Source of the DNA: Micromonospora sp. C28SCA-DRY-2
GTDB taxonomy: Bacteria; Actinomycetota; Actinomycetes; Mycobacteriales; Micromonosporaceae
Direction of reading: 5' to 3'
NCBI RefSeq assembly: GCF_030519475.1
Contig: NZ_JAUMKD010000001.1
Coordinates: 1,054,001-1,118,000 of the forward strand
DNA: 64,000 nucleotides
Within the stretch, counting starts at the first letter, position 1; every line of letters begins with the position of its first letter. The notes beneath the pieces are model-generated. The model had not been told where the DNA came from and made no database searches. It saw nothing but the letters and a program-made list of their open reading frames with translations. The translations under genes and the position numbers were made by a program. This document shows, piece by piece, positions 47,066 through 55,889 of the stretch.

Positions 47066-47168
47066 GCGGTGCCTCGGCGGCCCGCTGGCTCCCGCCCGGC
47101 GGGCGGTCCGCCTGGACGGGCCGGGTGTGGCAGTATCCGGCCTGCCCCTACCGCAGACAGGACGACCC

Positions 47169-47615
47169 GTGGCCGACGACCTGTTCACCCCCACCATCGC
47201 CCCGGCGGCGTACGAAGCGCGGCGCCCGCCGTGGCGTCCCCAGTCGTTGCTCTTCCCCGCCGTCTTCGGCGGCCCGACGGCGGTCACCGTGCTCGCCCTG
47301 GTCAACGCGGCCCGGTTGGGCCTGCCCGGCCGGGCCCGGCTGGCGGTGGCCGGCGCCGGGATCGCCGCGCTGGCCGCCCGGGTGGCGGTCACCCTGACGG
47401 TCTTCTCCGGCTCGGCGGACCGGCCCGTCCGGCTGATCGGCGCGCTGGCCGGCGCCCTGGTCTGGCTGGTCGTCTCGGTCACCCAGAAGGGCCGGTTCCG
47501 GGCGTACGAGCTGCGCGGTGGTGAGCCGGCGTCGCTCTGGCTGCCCGGCATCGCCGCGGTGCTGCTGCTCGGGGTCGCCGAGGCCCTGCTGATCGTCCTG
47601 CTGGCCGCCGCATGA
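47169..47615 (+). CDS. Small membrane protein of unknown function
   Basis: The 148-residue protein begins VADDLFTPTIAPAAYEARRP and continues PPWRPQSLLFPAVFGGP. Four hydrophobic helices follow in two pairs, separated by a basic loop (SVTQKGRFRAYELRGGEPAS). The N-terminal phrase is typical of small actinobacterial membrane proteins found next to TPR proteins, with no known function. ACAGGACGACCC precedes the GTG start. The frame is open 14 codons further upstream, but the added residues are not protein-like. The stop codon overlaps an ATG that begins a 20-codon mini-frame leading to the TPR gene. Confidence 0.8.
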   Translation: MADDLFTPTIAPAAYEARRPPWRPQSLLFPAVFGGPTAVTVLALVNAARLGLPGRARLAVAGAGIAALAARVAVTLTVFSGSADRPVRLIGALAGALVWLVVSVTQKGRFRAYELRGGEPASLWLPGIAAVLLLGVAEALLIVLLAAA

Positions 47616-47670
47616 GCGAGCGGATCGCGACGGCGCCGCACGGTGGCCCGGCGGGCACCGGGGTACCGGC

Positions 47671-48543
47671 GTGAGCGCCCCGGAGGCGGTGCTCATGCGG
47701 GCCGCCCAGCTGCTGGAACTCAACCGGGCCGAGCAGGCCCTGGCCGAGCTGAGCCGGCTGCCCGCCGCGCTGGCCACCGACGTGGCCGCGTTCCGGCTGC
47801 GCGCCGCCGCGCTGTCCGACCTGGACCGCTGGGCGGAGGTGGCCACGGTCGCCCGGCAGGGTCTCGCCGAGACCGGCCCGGACGCGGAACTGCTCGGCCG
47901 GCTCGGCCTCGCCCTGCGCCACCTCGACGAGTACGCCCCGGCGGAACGGGCGCTGCTCGACGGGCTGGCGGTCGAGCCGCAGAACCCCTGGCTGCTCTGC
48001 CAGTACGCCGACCTGTGCAGCGCGGTGGGGCAGACCGACAAGGCGGAGCGGCTGGTGGCCCGGGCCGCCGCGCTGGCCCCGGAGGCGCCGCCGGTCTTCG
48101 CCTCCCGCTTCCAACTGGCGTACGCCCGGGGCGACGACCGGGCTGCCGAGCGGGTGGCCCGGGAGTTCCTCGGCGCCTGGCCCGGCCATCCGGTGGCGCT
48201 CGCGCTGCACGGTGCCGCCGCGGCCCAGCGGGGCCGGGTGGACGCGGCGCACCGCTCGTTCGGCCAGGCGGTGGCGCACGATCCGACCGACGCCGACTAC
48301 GCCGACGCGGCCTGGGAGTCCCGGGTGTACACCCATCCGCTGCTGCTGCCGCTGCGCCCGCTCTACCGGCTCGGCATCCTGCGCACCTGGCTGATCGCGG
48401 TGGGCGTGATCGTGCTGCTCAACCTGGCCGGGCTGGACCTGCTCGCCGGCCTGTTCGGGCTGGCATGGCTGCTGTTCTGCGTCTGGTCGTGGGTCGCGCC
48501 GCCGCTGGTGCGGCGGCTGGTGCGTGGCCGGTGGCGGGCGTGA
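47671..48543 (+). CDS. Tetratricopeptide-repeat protein with C-terminal membrane helices
   Basis: The 290-residue protein is mostly TPR-like helix pairs (LMRAAQLLELNRAEQALAEL; GLAETGPDAELLGRLGLALR; DEYAPAERALLDGLAVEPQN; GQTDKAERLVARAAALAPEA; HRSFGQAVAHDPTDADYADA). These cover about residues 5-215 and should form a solenoid for protein-protein contact. Two C-terminal transmembrane helices follow (TWLIAVGVIVLLNLAGLDLL and GLFGLAWLLFCVWSWV). The soluble part is therefore tethered to the inner face of the membrane. It may act as a scaffold for the neighbouring membrane proteins. The stop overlaps the next gene's GTG. Confidence 0.87.
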   Translation: MSAPEAVLMRAAQLLELNRAEQALAELSRLPAALATDVAAFRLRAAALSDLDRWAEVATVARQGLAETGPDAELLGRLGLALRHLDEYAPAERALLDGLAVEPQNPWLLCQYADLCSAVGQTDKAERLVARAAALAPEAPPVFASRFQLAYARGDDRAAERVAREFLGAWPGHPVALALHGAAAAQRGRVDAAHRSFGQAVAHDPTDADYADAAWESRVYTHPLLLPLRPLYRLGILRTWLIAVGVIVLLNLAGLDLLAGLFGLAWLLFCVWSWVAPPLVRRLVRGRWRA

Positions 48544-48692
48544 GGGCGTTCGGGCCGTGGCTGGCGGTGCTGGCCGTGGTGCTGCTGCTCAGCGCGCTCC
48601 GGCTGCGGACGCTGGCCACCGTCGTGTCGCTGGCCTGGCTCGCCTGGTGCGTGTGGACGTGGGTCCGCCCCACCCGCCGCGACCCGCGCTGA
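48540..48692 (+). CDS. Small two-helix membrane protein, translationally coupled
   Basis: The 50-residue protein starts with GTG at 48540, overlapping the preceding TGA as GTGA. It consists of two hydrophobic stretches (PWLAVLAVVLLLSALRLRTL and VVSLAWLAWCVWTWV) and a basic tail RPTRRDPR. The overlap and membrane character support a real gene. The second helix resembles the C-terminal helix of the TPR protein (LAWLLFCVWSWV), so it may have arisen as a partial duplication. No function is known. Confidence 0.6.
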   Translation: MRAFGPWLAVLAVVLLLSALRLRTLATVVSLAWLAWCVWTWVRPTRRDPR

Positions 48693-48693
48693 C

Positions 48694-48800
48694 CAGCCGG
48701 ACGCTGGCGGGCACCACGGGGCGAGCCGGACGCTGACGGGCACCACGGGGTCGAGCCGGGCACGCACGGGCACCCCCGGGTCGAGCCGGTCGCCGGGCAT
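48694..48800. repeat. Degenerate 30-bp tandem repeat, about 3.5 copies
   Basis: AGCCGGACGCTGGCGGGCAC-type units begin at 48694, 48724, 48754 and 48784, exactly 30 bases apart. The first two copies are nearly identical and the later ones diverge. The array begins one base after the stop of the small membrane protein. Confidence 0.88.
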
Positions 48801-48834
48801 CGGACGGGCCCGGCGGTGTCCGGCCGGAACGACG

Positions 48835-48868
48835 GACCGGGCCGGCCGCGGGTGCGGCCGGCCCGGTC
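48835..48868. terminator. Terminator between convergent TPR operon and ahcY
   Basis: GACCGGGCCGGCCGC and GCGGCCGGCCCGGTC form a perfect 15-bp stem with a 4-nt loop (GGGT), 15 nt beyond the ahcY stop. It can serve both converging transcripts. Confidence 0.85.
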
Positions 48869-48883
48869 GCCGAGTGCGTCGGA

Positions 48884-50383
<1,500 letters not shown>

Positions 50384-50514
50384 GAAAGCTCCTGTCGAAC
50401 GTTGTCCTGCGCGACCCCCCACCTTACGCGCGTCGGTGGACGGCGCAGGGGGCGGCCGGCGGACAGCGGCCAGGGGCGGTCGGGGTGGGCCCGACGGGGA
50501 CGCCGGTGGACAGC

Positions 50515-50570
50515 GCACGGGGCGGTCGGTCATGGACGGACTTTCCGTCCACTCGCCGGCCGCCCCGTGC
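50515..50570 (-). promoter_or_regulatory. Nested hairpin in the ahcY leader, candidate cis-regulatory RNA
   Basis: GCACGGGGCGG and CCGCCCCGTGC form an 11-bp outer stem that encloses an 8-bp inner hairpin (TGGACGGA-CTT-TCCGTCCA). The rest of the 364-bp gap between manA and ahcY is G/C-rich with alternating GGGG and CCCC blocks able to pair, and has no coding frame. If transcription starts near 50630 the element lies in the ahcY 5' leader; otherwise it could be the manA terminator. It does not match the SAH riboswitch consensus as I know it. Confidence 0.45.
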
Positions 50571-50634
50571 ATCCCCCCGGTTTGGTTCCCCCGCGCGTTC
50601 TCGGACCGTCGTCGCGATAACGCTGCGCACTCAT

Positions 50635-50663
50635 AGAGTCACACTGGGCGAGCACCGCGTCAA
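50635..50663 (-). promoter_or_regulatory. Candidate ahcY promoter
   Basis: On the minus strand TTGACG (50658-50663) is followed after 17 bases by GACTCT (50635-50640), a weak -10. TCTATG lies three bases further on. The locally AT-richer surroundings (CGAAATAGCTTGACG) support promoter function. Confidence 0.4.
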
Positions 50664-50747
50664 GCTATTTCGGGAAAGTCGGACTTGCCGCAGCGCTGTT
50701 CGCCGCCGGCAACCGCCAGCCGGCATTCGGCGGAGCGGGCGGACCGC

Positions 50748-51911
50748 TCAGCGCTGACCGGCGGTCGCCACGTACGCGTGGCCCGCGCCGGTGACCACCA
50801 GCGGCCCGCCGGCAGCGGACCCGACAGCGGCCCGGCCCGGCTCCAGCTTCACCGCGCCCGAGCCGTCGTCCACCACCAGTTCGCCACCGCAGCAGAGCAC
50901 CACCCGGGGCCCGGTCAGCGTCAGCGTCACCTCGGGCACCTCCTGGTCCACGGTCACCCGGTGCAGCGCGAAGTCGTCCACCGGGACCGGCCAGCACACC
51001 ACCCCCGGTGCCACCACCCGCGGCGTGACCACCGGGTCGGCCAGCACCTCGAACCGCAGCACCCGGAGCAGCTCGGGCACGTCCACGTGCTTGGGCGTCA
51101 AGCCGCCGCGCAGCACGTTGTCACTGGCCGCCATGATCTCCACGCCGGTGCCGCGCAGGTAGGCGTGCAGGTTGCCGGCCGGCATCCAGATCCCCTCGCC
51201 CGGCGCCAGCCGCACCCGGTTGAGCAGCAGCGCGACCAGCGCGCCGGGATCGCCCGGGTAGGCGGTGGCCAGGTCACGGGCCAGCTCCGCGTCCGGCCCG
51301 GTGATCCCGGAGCCCCGTACGGCCGCCAGCAGCTCGTCGCACTCCGCGCGCGGCCAGGTGAGCAGCAGCTCCACCGCGTCGCGCAGGCCCGCCGGCCCGG
51401 TGCGCAGCGCGGCCACCACCGGCTCCAGCTCACGTACGCCGAACGCGGCCAGCGCGGCGGCCGACACCACCGGGTCCCGGAAGCCGCAGAGCGCCTCGAA
51501 CGGCGAGAGCGCGACCAGCAGCTCCGGCTTGTGGTACGGGTCCACGTAGTTGCGGTGCCCGTCGGTGCGGAGCGCGTCGGCGGCGTGGCCGGCGCGGGCC
51601 TGCGCGGCGTCCGGGTGCGCCTGCAGGCTCAGCGGCGCGTCGGCCGCGAGCACCTTGAGCAGGAACGGCAACCGGGCGCCGAACCGGTCGACCACCCGCG
51701 CGCCGAGCCAGTGCCCCGGCTCGGCGCGCAGCAGCTCGGCCAGGCTGACCCGGGCGCCGTCGCGGTCGACAGTGGCCGGGGCGCCCGGGTGGGCGCCCAG
51801 CCACAGCTCGGCCTCGGGGCCGTCGGCGGGCGCCGGGCGCCCCTGGAGCTCGGCGAGCGCCGAGCGGGAGCCCCAGGCGTAGTCCTTGATCGGCCCGTAC
51901 AGCGGTTCCAC
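50748..51911 (-). CDS. manA: Mannose-6-phosphate isomerase, class I
   Basis: The 387-residue zinc enzyme interconverts fructose 6-phosphate and mannose 6-phosphate, supplying mannose for GDP-mannose and envelope mannosides. Motifs in order are LYGPIKDYAWGSRSALAEL, PFLLKVLAADAPLSLQAHPD with the zinc ligands, NYVDPYHKPELLVALSPFEA, and EGIWMPAGNLHAYLRGTGVE. The GTG at 51909-51911 starts two bases after the stop of the cation transporter gene, so these genes share a transcript with the SIS, Trm112 and phosphomannomutase genes. The longer upstream frame is the shadow of that transporter. Confidence 0.95.
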   Translation of the reverse strand: MEPLYGPIKDYAWGSRSALAELQGRPAPADGPEAELWLGAHPGAPATVDRDGARVSLAELLRAEPGHWLGARVVDRFGARLPFLLKVLAADAPLSLQAHPDAAQARAGHAADALRTDGHRNYVDPYHKPELLVALSPFEALCGFRDPVVSAAALAAFGVRELEPVVAALRTGPAGLRDAVELLLTWPRAECDELLAAVRGSGITGPDAELARDLATAYPGDPGALVALLLNRVRLAPGEGIWMPAGNLHAYLRGTGVEIMAASDNVLRGGLTPKHVDVPELLRVLRFEVLADPVVTPRVVAPGVVCWPVPVDDFALHRVTVDQEVPEVTLTLTGPRVVLCCGGELVVDDGSGAVKLEPGRAAVGSAAGGPLVVTGAGHAYVATAGQR

Positions 51912-51913
51912 GG

Positions 51914-52921
51914 TCAGCTTCCGGGCCGCCCGGCGGCCTCGTCCGGCTCGGTCTCCGGCTGGGGCACGGCGGTGTGCGCCACCGCGCCGGTGCCCGCCTG
52001 CGCGGCGGCGGCGCTGTAGATGTCCGGCTCGAGGTAGATGACCCGGGCGATCGGCACGGCGGCACGGATCCGGTTCTCCACGACGTTGATGCCCCGGGCC
52101 AGTTCCTCGGCGTTGTCGCACGCCGGCACGCCGATCTTCGCGGCGACCATCAGTTCCTCCGGGCCCAGGTAGAGCGTCTTCATGTGGATGATCCGCTCGA
52201 CCTCGGGACCGTCGGTGATCGCCTTCTCGATAGCGGCGACGTCGTGCGCCTCGGCGCCCTCACCGAGCAGCAGGCTCTTGGTCTCGATGGCCAGCACGAT
52301 CGCGATCACGACCAGCAGGATGCCGATCATCGCGGTGCCGATCGCGTCCCACTCGCCGTTGTGGGTGATCAGCGTCATGGTGACGCCGAAGAGCGCGAAG
52401 ATCAGACCGACCAGCGCGCCGAGGTCCTCCAGCAGCACGACCGGCAGTTCCGGGGCCTTGGCCCGGCGGACGAAGTGCACCCAGGACTGGTTGCCCCGGA
52501 CGTGGTTGGACTCCTTGATGGCGGTACGGAACGAGAACGACTCCATGATGATCGCGACCACCAGCACGGTCACCGGAACCCACTGCCACTCCTCGATCGG
52601 GTGCGGGTCCGACCACTTGTGCCACGCCTCGTAGAGCGCGAAGAGGCCACCGACGCTGAACAGCACGATGGACACGATGAACGCGTAGATGTAGCGCTCC
52701 CGGCCGTAGCCGAACGGGTGCTGCGGGGTGGCGGCCCGCTTGGCCCGCCGCCCGCCGAGCAGCAGCAGCGCCTGGTTGCCGGAGTCGGCGACCGAGTGGA
52801 TCGACTCGGCCAGCATCGACGACGAGGCGGTCAGCAGGAACGCGATGAACTTGGTGATCGCGATGCCGACGTTGGCCAGCAGGGCGGCGACGATCGCCTT
52901 CGTCCCACCGTTGGCGCTCAC
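51914..52921 (-). CDS. Cation diffusion facilitator (CDF) family transporter
   Basis: The 335-residue protein has six transmembrane helices. The CDF metal-site motif is on helix 2 (SMLAESIHSVADSGNQALLL) and the second half-site on helix 5 (ELPVVLLEDLGALVGLIFAL, E/D in place of the usual HxxxD). HPFGYGRERYIYAFIVSIVL is the conserved loop after helix 2. A cytoplasmic domain follows (about residues 215-300, HMKTLYLGPEELMVAAKIGV) and then a disordered tail. CDF proteins export zinc, iron or manganese by proton antiport; the metal is not predictable here. It sits between the SIS-domain gene and manA. Confidence 0.92.
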   Translation of the reverse strand: MSANGGTKAIVAALLANVGIAITKFIAFLLTASSSMLAESIHSVADSGNQALLLLGGRRAKRAATPQHPFGYGRERYIYAFIVSIVLFSVGGLFALYEAWHKWSDPHPIEEWQWVPVTVLVVAIIMESFSFRTAIKESNHVRGNQSWVHFVRRAKAPELPVVLLEDLGALVGLIFALFGVTMTLITHNGEWDAIGTAMIGILLVVIAIVLAIETKSLLLGEGAEAHDVAAIEKAITDGPEVERIIHMKTLYLGPEELMVAAKIGVPACDNAEELARGINVVENRIRAAVPIARVIYLEPDIYSAAAAQAGTGAVAHTAVPQPETEPDEAAGRPGS

Positions 52922-52977
52922 GCCGCCGCTCCGCTCCGCTGCGCGGCGGCGCGCGGCGCCACGCTGCTGAGCCGGAT

Positions 52978-53001
52978 GGCTCGCTCACTGCGTTCGCTCA
53001 C
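52978..53001. repeat. Short boundary repeat (GTGAGCGAACGCAGTGAGCGAGCC)
   Basis: On the minus strand GTGAGCGAACGCAGTGAGCGAGCC contains two GTGAGCGA half-units and begins at the stop codon of the SIS-domain gene. Related GAGCGAGCG and GCGAGCGAGGAGTGAGC words occur at 47614 and in the prfB-upstream repeats. Confidence 0.6.
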
Positions 53002-54194
53002 TGGTTTGCCAGCTCCTTCATCTCGGTGATGGCGGGCACCGCCATCGGGTCCAGTCCGTGCGCGAGGGCGAGGTAGATCGAGGCGAAGTCGGGCACCGCG
53101 ATCAGCGACGCGAGCCGCTCCAGCGCCGATCCGCCCTCGGCGGTCACCACGTCGCAGCGCACCCCGCGCCGCTCGGCGAGAGTCTGCACCGCCTCCGCGC
53201 GGCGCTCCTCGACGGCGAGCGGCTCGTCGGCGTCGTCCTCGGGGTTGAGACCGCCGTCGCGCAGCAGCACCAGCCGCAGCCGGGTGGCATCGCCAGCGCT
53301 CTCGTCCGGGTCGGCGAAGATGTCCCGCGCCCCCTCGACCAGCCCGCCGAAGACGCCGTCGAGCAGGCCGACCCGACCCCGGCCGGCCTCGCCGAGGGCC
53401 CCGCTGACCACCGGGTAGCGGGCGTTGGCGGAGAGCGTGTCACCGAACCGGCGGGCCGCGACGGTGGCCAGCGGCGACGACCCCCACACGATCGGGATCG
53501 AGCCGGCCAGGCCGAGCGCGAGGGACTTCGCCGGGTTGACGAAGGACTCCGCGGTGGGCCGGCACCGGTCGGCGTCCGCGTCCAACCGGGCCGCGGTCTC
53601 CGCCAGGTCCGCCTCGTTGACCTTGACCAGGCCGAGCGTACGGGCGGCCAGCAGGACCGGCACGGTGAGCGCCCAGAGGCTGGCCCGGGCCGGCGCGCGG
53701 CGCGGCACCGGGATGAACGGGGCGCGGGCCCGCTCGGCCACCGACTGCAACTGCGAGTCCGGCGCGCCGACGGCGACCAGCCGGGCGCCCCGGCGGTGCG
53801 CGGCCTCGGCGGCGCCGAGCGCCTCGGGGCTGCGACCGGAGGCGCTGACCGCGATCACCACGTCGGCGGCGCCCACCCAACCGGGCACGCCGGCGCTGCG
53901 GTGCGGGATGACCGGCACCGGGCAGCGCGGCCCGGCGACCGTGGCGAGCACGTCACCGGTACGACCGGCGGTGCCGATGCCGGCGATCACCACCGCCCGG
54001 GGCCGCCCCTCGTCGGCGAGTACCTGGAGGTTCGCCTCGGCGGCCAGGGCCGCGGACTCGCGGACCTGCGCCCCGGCGGACGCGGTGTGCCGCAGCATGC
54101 CGCCCGGGTCGCGCTCGGCGAGCGTCTCCGGGTCGTCGAGCAGTGCCTCGTCGGCGTCGCGCTGGCCGCTGACCCCGGCCGTACCGTCGATCAC
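52998..54194 (-). CDS. SIS-domain protein (Rv3256c-like)
   Basis: The 398-residue protein has two SIS (sugar isomerase) folds. The first holds PRAVVIAGIGTAGRTGDVLA and AADVVIAVSASGRSPEALGA with the phosphosugar-binding Ser motif; the second is more degenerate (IPIVWGSSPLATVAARRFGD). It resembles bifunctional phosphoglucose/phosphomannose isomerases and the actinobacterial protein Rv3256c, which keeps this position between pmm and manA genes. A sugar-phosphate isomerase or regulator role is inferred. The GTG at 54192-54194 overlaps the stop of the Trm112-like gene as GTGA. Confidence 0.87.
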   Translation of the reverse strand: MIDGTAGVSGQRDADEALLDDPETLAERDPGGMLRHTASAGAQVRESAALAAEANLQVLADEGRPRAVVIAGIGTAGRTGDVLATVAGPRCPVPVIPHRSAGVPGWVGAADVVIAVSASGRSPEALGAAEAAHRRGARLVAVGAPDSQLQSVAERARAPFIPVPRRAPARASLWALTVPVLLAARTLGLVKVNEADLAETAARLDADADRCRPTAESFVNPAKSLALGLAGSIPIVWGSSPLATVAARRFGDTLSANARYPVVSGALGEAGRGRVGLLDGVFGGLVEGARDIFADPDESAGDATRLRLVLLRDGGLNPEDDADEPLAVEERRAEAVQTLAERRGVRCDVVTAEGGSALERLASLIAVPDFASIYLALAHGLDPMAVPAITEMKELANQ

Positions 54195-54373
54195 GACTGC
54201 TCCGTGGGGCGGCGCGCCTCGTCCAGCAGCAGCACCGGCACGTCGTCGCGGACCTCGAAGATCCGGCCGCACTCGGTGCAGGTCAGCGTCTGCGCCTGCG
54301 CGTCGTAGTCGAGCGGGGCGTGGTGCGTGTCCGGGCAGGCGAGGATTTCCAGCAACTGCGGGTCCAGGGCCAC
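54191..54373 (-). CDS. Trm112-family zinc-ribbon-like protein
   Basis: The 60-residue protein MALDPQLLEILACPDTHHAP... has the Trm112/UPF0434 layout: LLEILACP at the N-terminus, CTECGRIFEVRDDVPVLLLD at the C-terminus. Three cysteines remain, and the first CxxC is reduced to ACPDTH, so zinc binding may involve His or be lost. In eukaryotes and archaea Trm112 activates methyltransferases; in bacteria its partners are largely unknown. The gene is coupled to the SIS-domain gene by a GTGA overlap. Confidence 0.9.
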   Translation of the reverse strand: MALDPQLLEILACPDTHHAPLDYDAQAQTLTCTECGRIFEVRDDVPVLLLDEARRPTEQS

Positions 54374-54435
54374 GGCGCGGCTCCTTCCACGTGTGCGGCA
54401 TGACCGGACGGCGGTGCCGACCGGCGCAGGCGATC

Positions 54436-55821
54436 TTATCGGCGAACCCGGTCGAGCACCTCGTCACGGAGGGCGATCATCCGCTCCGTGGTGGGGGCCT
54501 CGACGTTCAGCCGCAGCAGCGGCTCGGTGTTGGAGGCACGCAGGTTGAACCAGGCGCCGTCCGGGAAGCGCAGGGTGAGCCCGTCCAGTTCGTCGGCCTC
54601 CGCGTCCGGGTACGCGGCCCGCACCTCGGCGACCTTCGCCGCCTGGTCGGACACCGTGGAGTTGATCTCACCCGAGGCGACGTACCGCTCGTACTCGCTG
54701 GCCAGCACGGAGAGCGGCTGCGACTGCTCGCCGAGCGCGGCGAGCGTGTGCATGGCGGCCAGCATGCCGGTGTCGGCGAACCAGAAGTCCCGGAAGTAGT
54801 AGTGCGCCGAGTGCTCGCCGCCGAAGATGGCGTTGGTGCGGGCCATCTCGGCCTTAATGAACGAGTGGCCGACCCGGGCCACCACCGGCTCACCGCCGTG
54901 CTCGCGGATGATCTCCGGCACCGCGCTGGAGGTGATCAGATTGTGGATCACCGTGGCGCCGGGGTGCTTGGCCAGCTCGCGGGCCGCGACCAGGGCGGTG
55001 ATCGCCGAGGGCGAGACCGGCTCGCCGCGCTCGTCCACCACGAAGCAGCGGTCGGCGTCACCGTCGAAGGCGAGCCCGATCTCCGCGCCGTGCTCGACCA
55101 CCGCCCGCTGGAGGTCGACCAGGTTGGCCGGGTCGAGCGGGTTGGCCTCGTGGTTGGGGAAGGTGCCGTCGAGTTCGAAGTAGAGCGGCACGATCTCCAG
55201 CGGCAGCGCCGGCAGGGCGGCGTCGCCGAGCACCGTCGGGACTGTGTAACCGCCCATCCCGTTGCCGGCGTCGACGACCACCTTCAGCGGCCGGATACCG
55301 GAGAGGTCGACCAACTTGCGCAGGTACGCCGCGTAGTCCGGAAGCAGGTCGCGCCGCTCGGCCGGGGCGGCCGGCTCGCCGGCCGGAGCGGACTCACCCT
55401 TGTCGAGCCGGGCCTGCGCCCGGTCGCGGATCTCGGCCAGCCCGCTGTCCTGCCCGATCGGGCGGGCGCCGGAACGGCACATCTTGATGCCGTTGTACTG
55501 GGCCGGGTTGTGGCTGGCGGTGAACATCGCGCCCGGCAGGTTCAGCGAGCCGGAGGCGTAGTAGAGCATGTCGGTGGAGGAGAGCCCCAACTCGATGACC
55601 GTGCGCCCCTCGGCGCGTACGCCGGCGGCGAAGGCGGCGGCCAGGCCGGGCCCGGTGGCGCGCATGTCGTGCGCGATGAGGACGGCCTCGCCCGGCTCAC
55701 CGGAGCCGTTGAGCACCTGGGTGAAGGCCGCCCCGAGCGCCTCGGCGACACGCTCGTCCCACTGGTCAGGCACCGTCCCACGGACGTCGTAAGCCTTCAC
55801 GATCTGGGACAGATCAGACAC
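54436..55821 (-). CDS. Phosphomannomutase/phosphoglucomutase
   Basis: The 461-residue enzyme interconverts mannose 6-phosphate and mannose 1-phosphate (or the glucose forms). The four alpha-D-phosphohexomutase domains show KAYDVRGTVPDQWDE, the catalytic phosphoserine loop GAMFTASHNPAQYNGIKM, the magnesium loop GLAFDGDADRCFVVD, the sugar loop IFGGEHSAHYYFRDFWFADT and the phosphate loop LRASNTEPLLRLNVEA. With ManA downstream it makes the precursor of GDP-mannose for lipomannan-type glycans and protein mannosylation. The GTG at 55821 (VSDLSQIVKAYD) has AGGAG nine bases upstream and is preferred over an ATG at 55848. It is the orthologue by position of Rv3257c (manB/pmmA). Confidence 0.94.
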   Translation of the reverse strand: MSDLSQIVKAYDVRGTVPDQWDERVAEALGAAFTQVLNGSGEPGEAVLIAHDMRATGPGLAAAFAAGVRAEGRTVIELGLSSTDMLYYASGSLNLPGAMFTASHNPAQYNGIKMCRSGARPIGQDSGLAEIRDRAQARLDKGESAPAGEPAAPAERRDLLPDYAAYLRKLVDLSGIRPLKVVVDAGNGMGGYTVPTVLGDAALPALPLEIVPLYFELDGTFPNHEANPLDPANLVDLQRAVVEHGAEIGLAFDGDADRCFVVDERGEPVSPSAITALVAARELAKHPGATVIHNLITSSAVPEIIREHGGEPVVARVGHSFIKAEMARTNAIFGGEHSAHYYFRDFWFADTGMLAAMHTLAALGEQSQPLSVLASEYERYVASGEINSTVSDQAAKVAEVRAAYPDAEADELDGLTLRFPDGAWFNLRASNTEPLLRLNVEAPTTERMIALRDEVLDRVRR

Positions 55822-55889
55822 CGGTTCCACTCCTCGGCCGCTCGTCATCGACGGCCTGAGCGTATCGGAGGGTCACCGCGCCGCCCGGC

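Noticed and set aside
46825..48800. CRISPR array
   Set aside because: The repeats are degenerate and directly tandem, without unique spacers of constant length, and no cas gene is present.
50384..50640. SAH or c-di-AMP riboswitch upstream of ahcY
   Set aside because: Only short stretches resemble known boxes; the conserved core of neither class could be laid out. It is kept as an unassigned structured leader.
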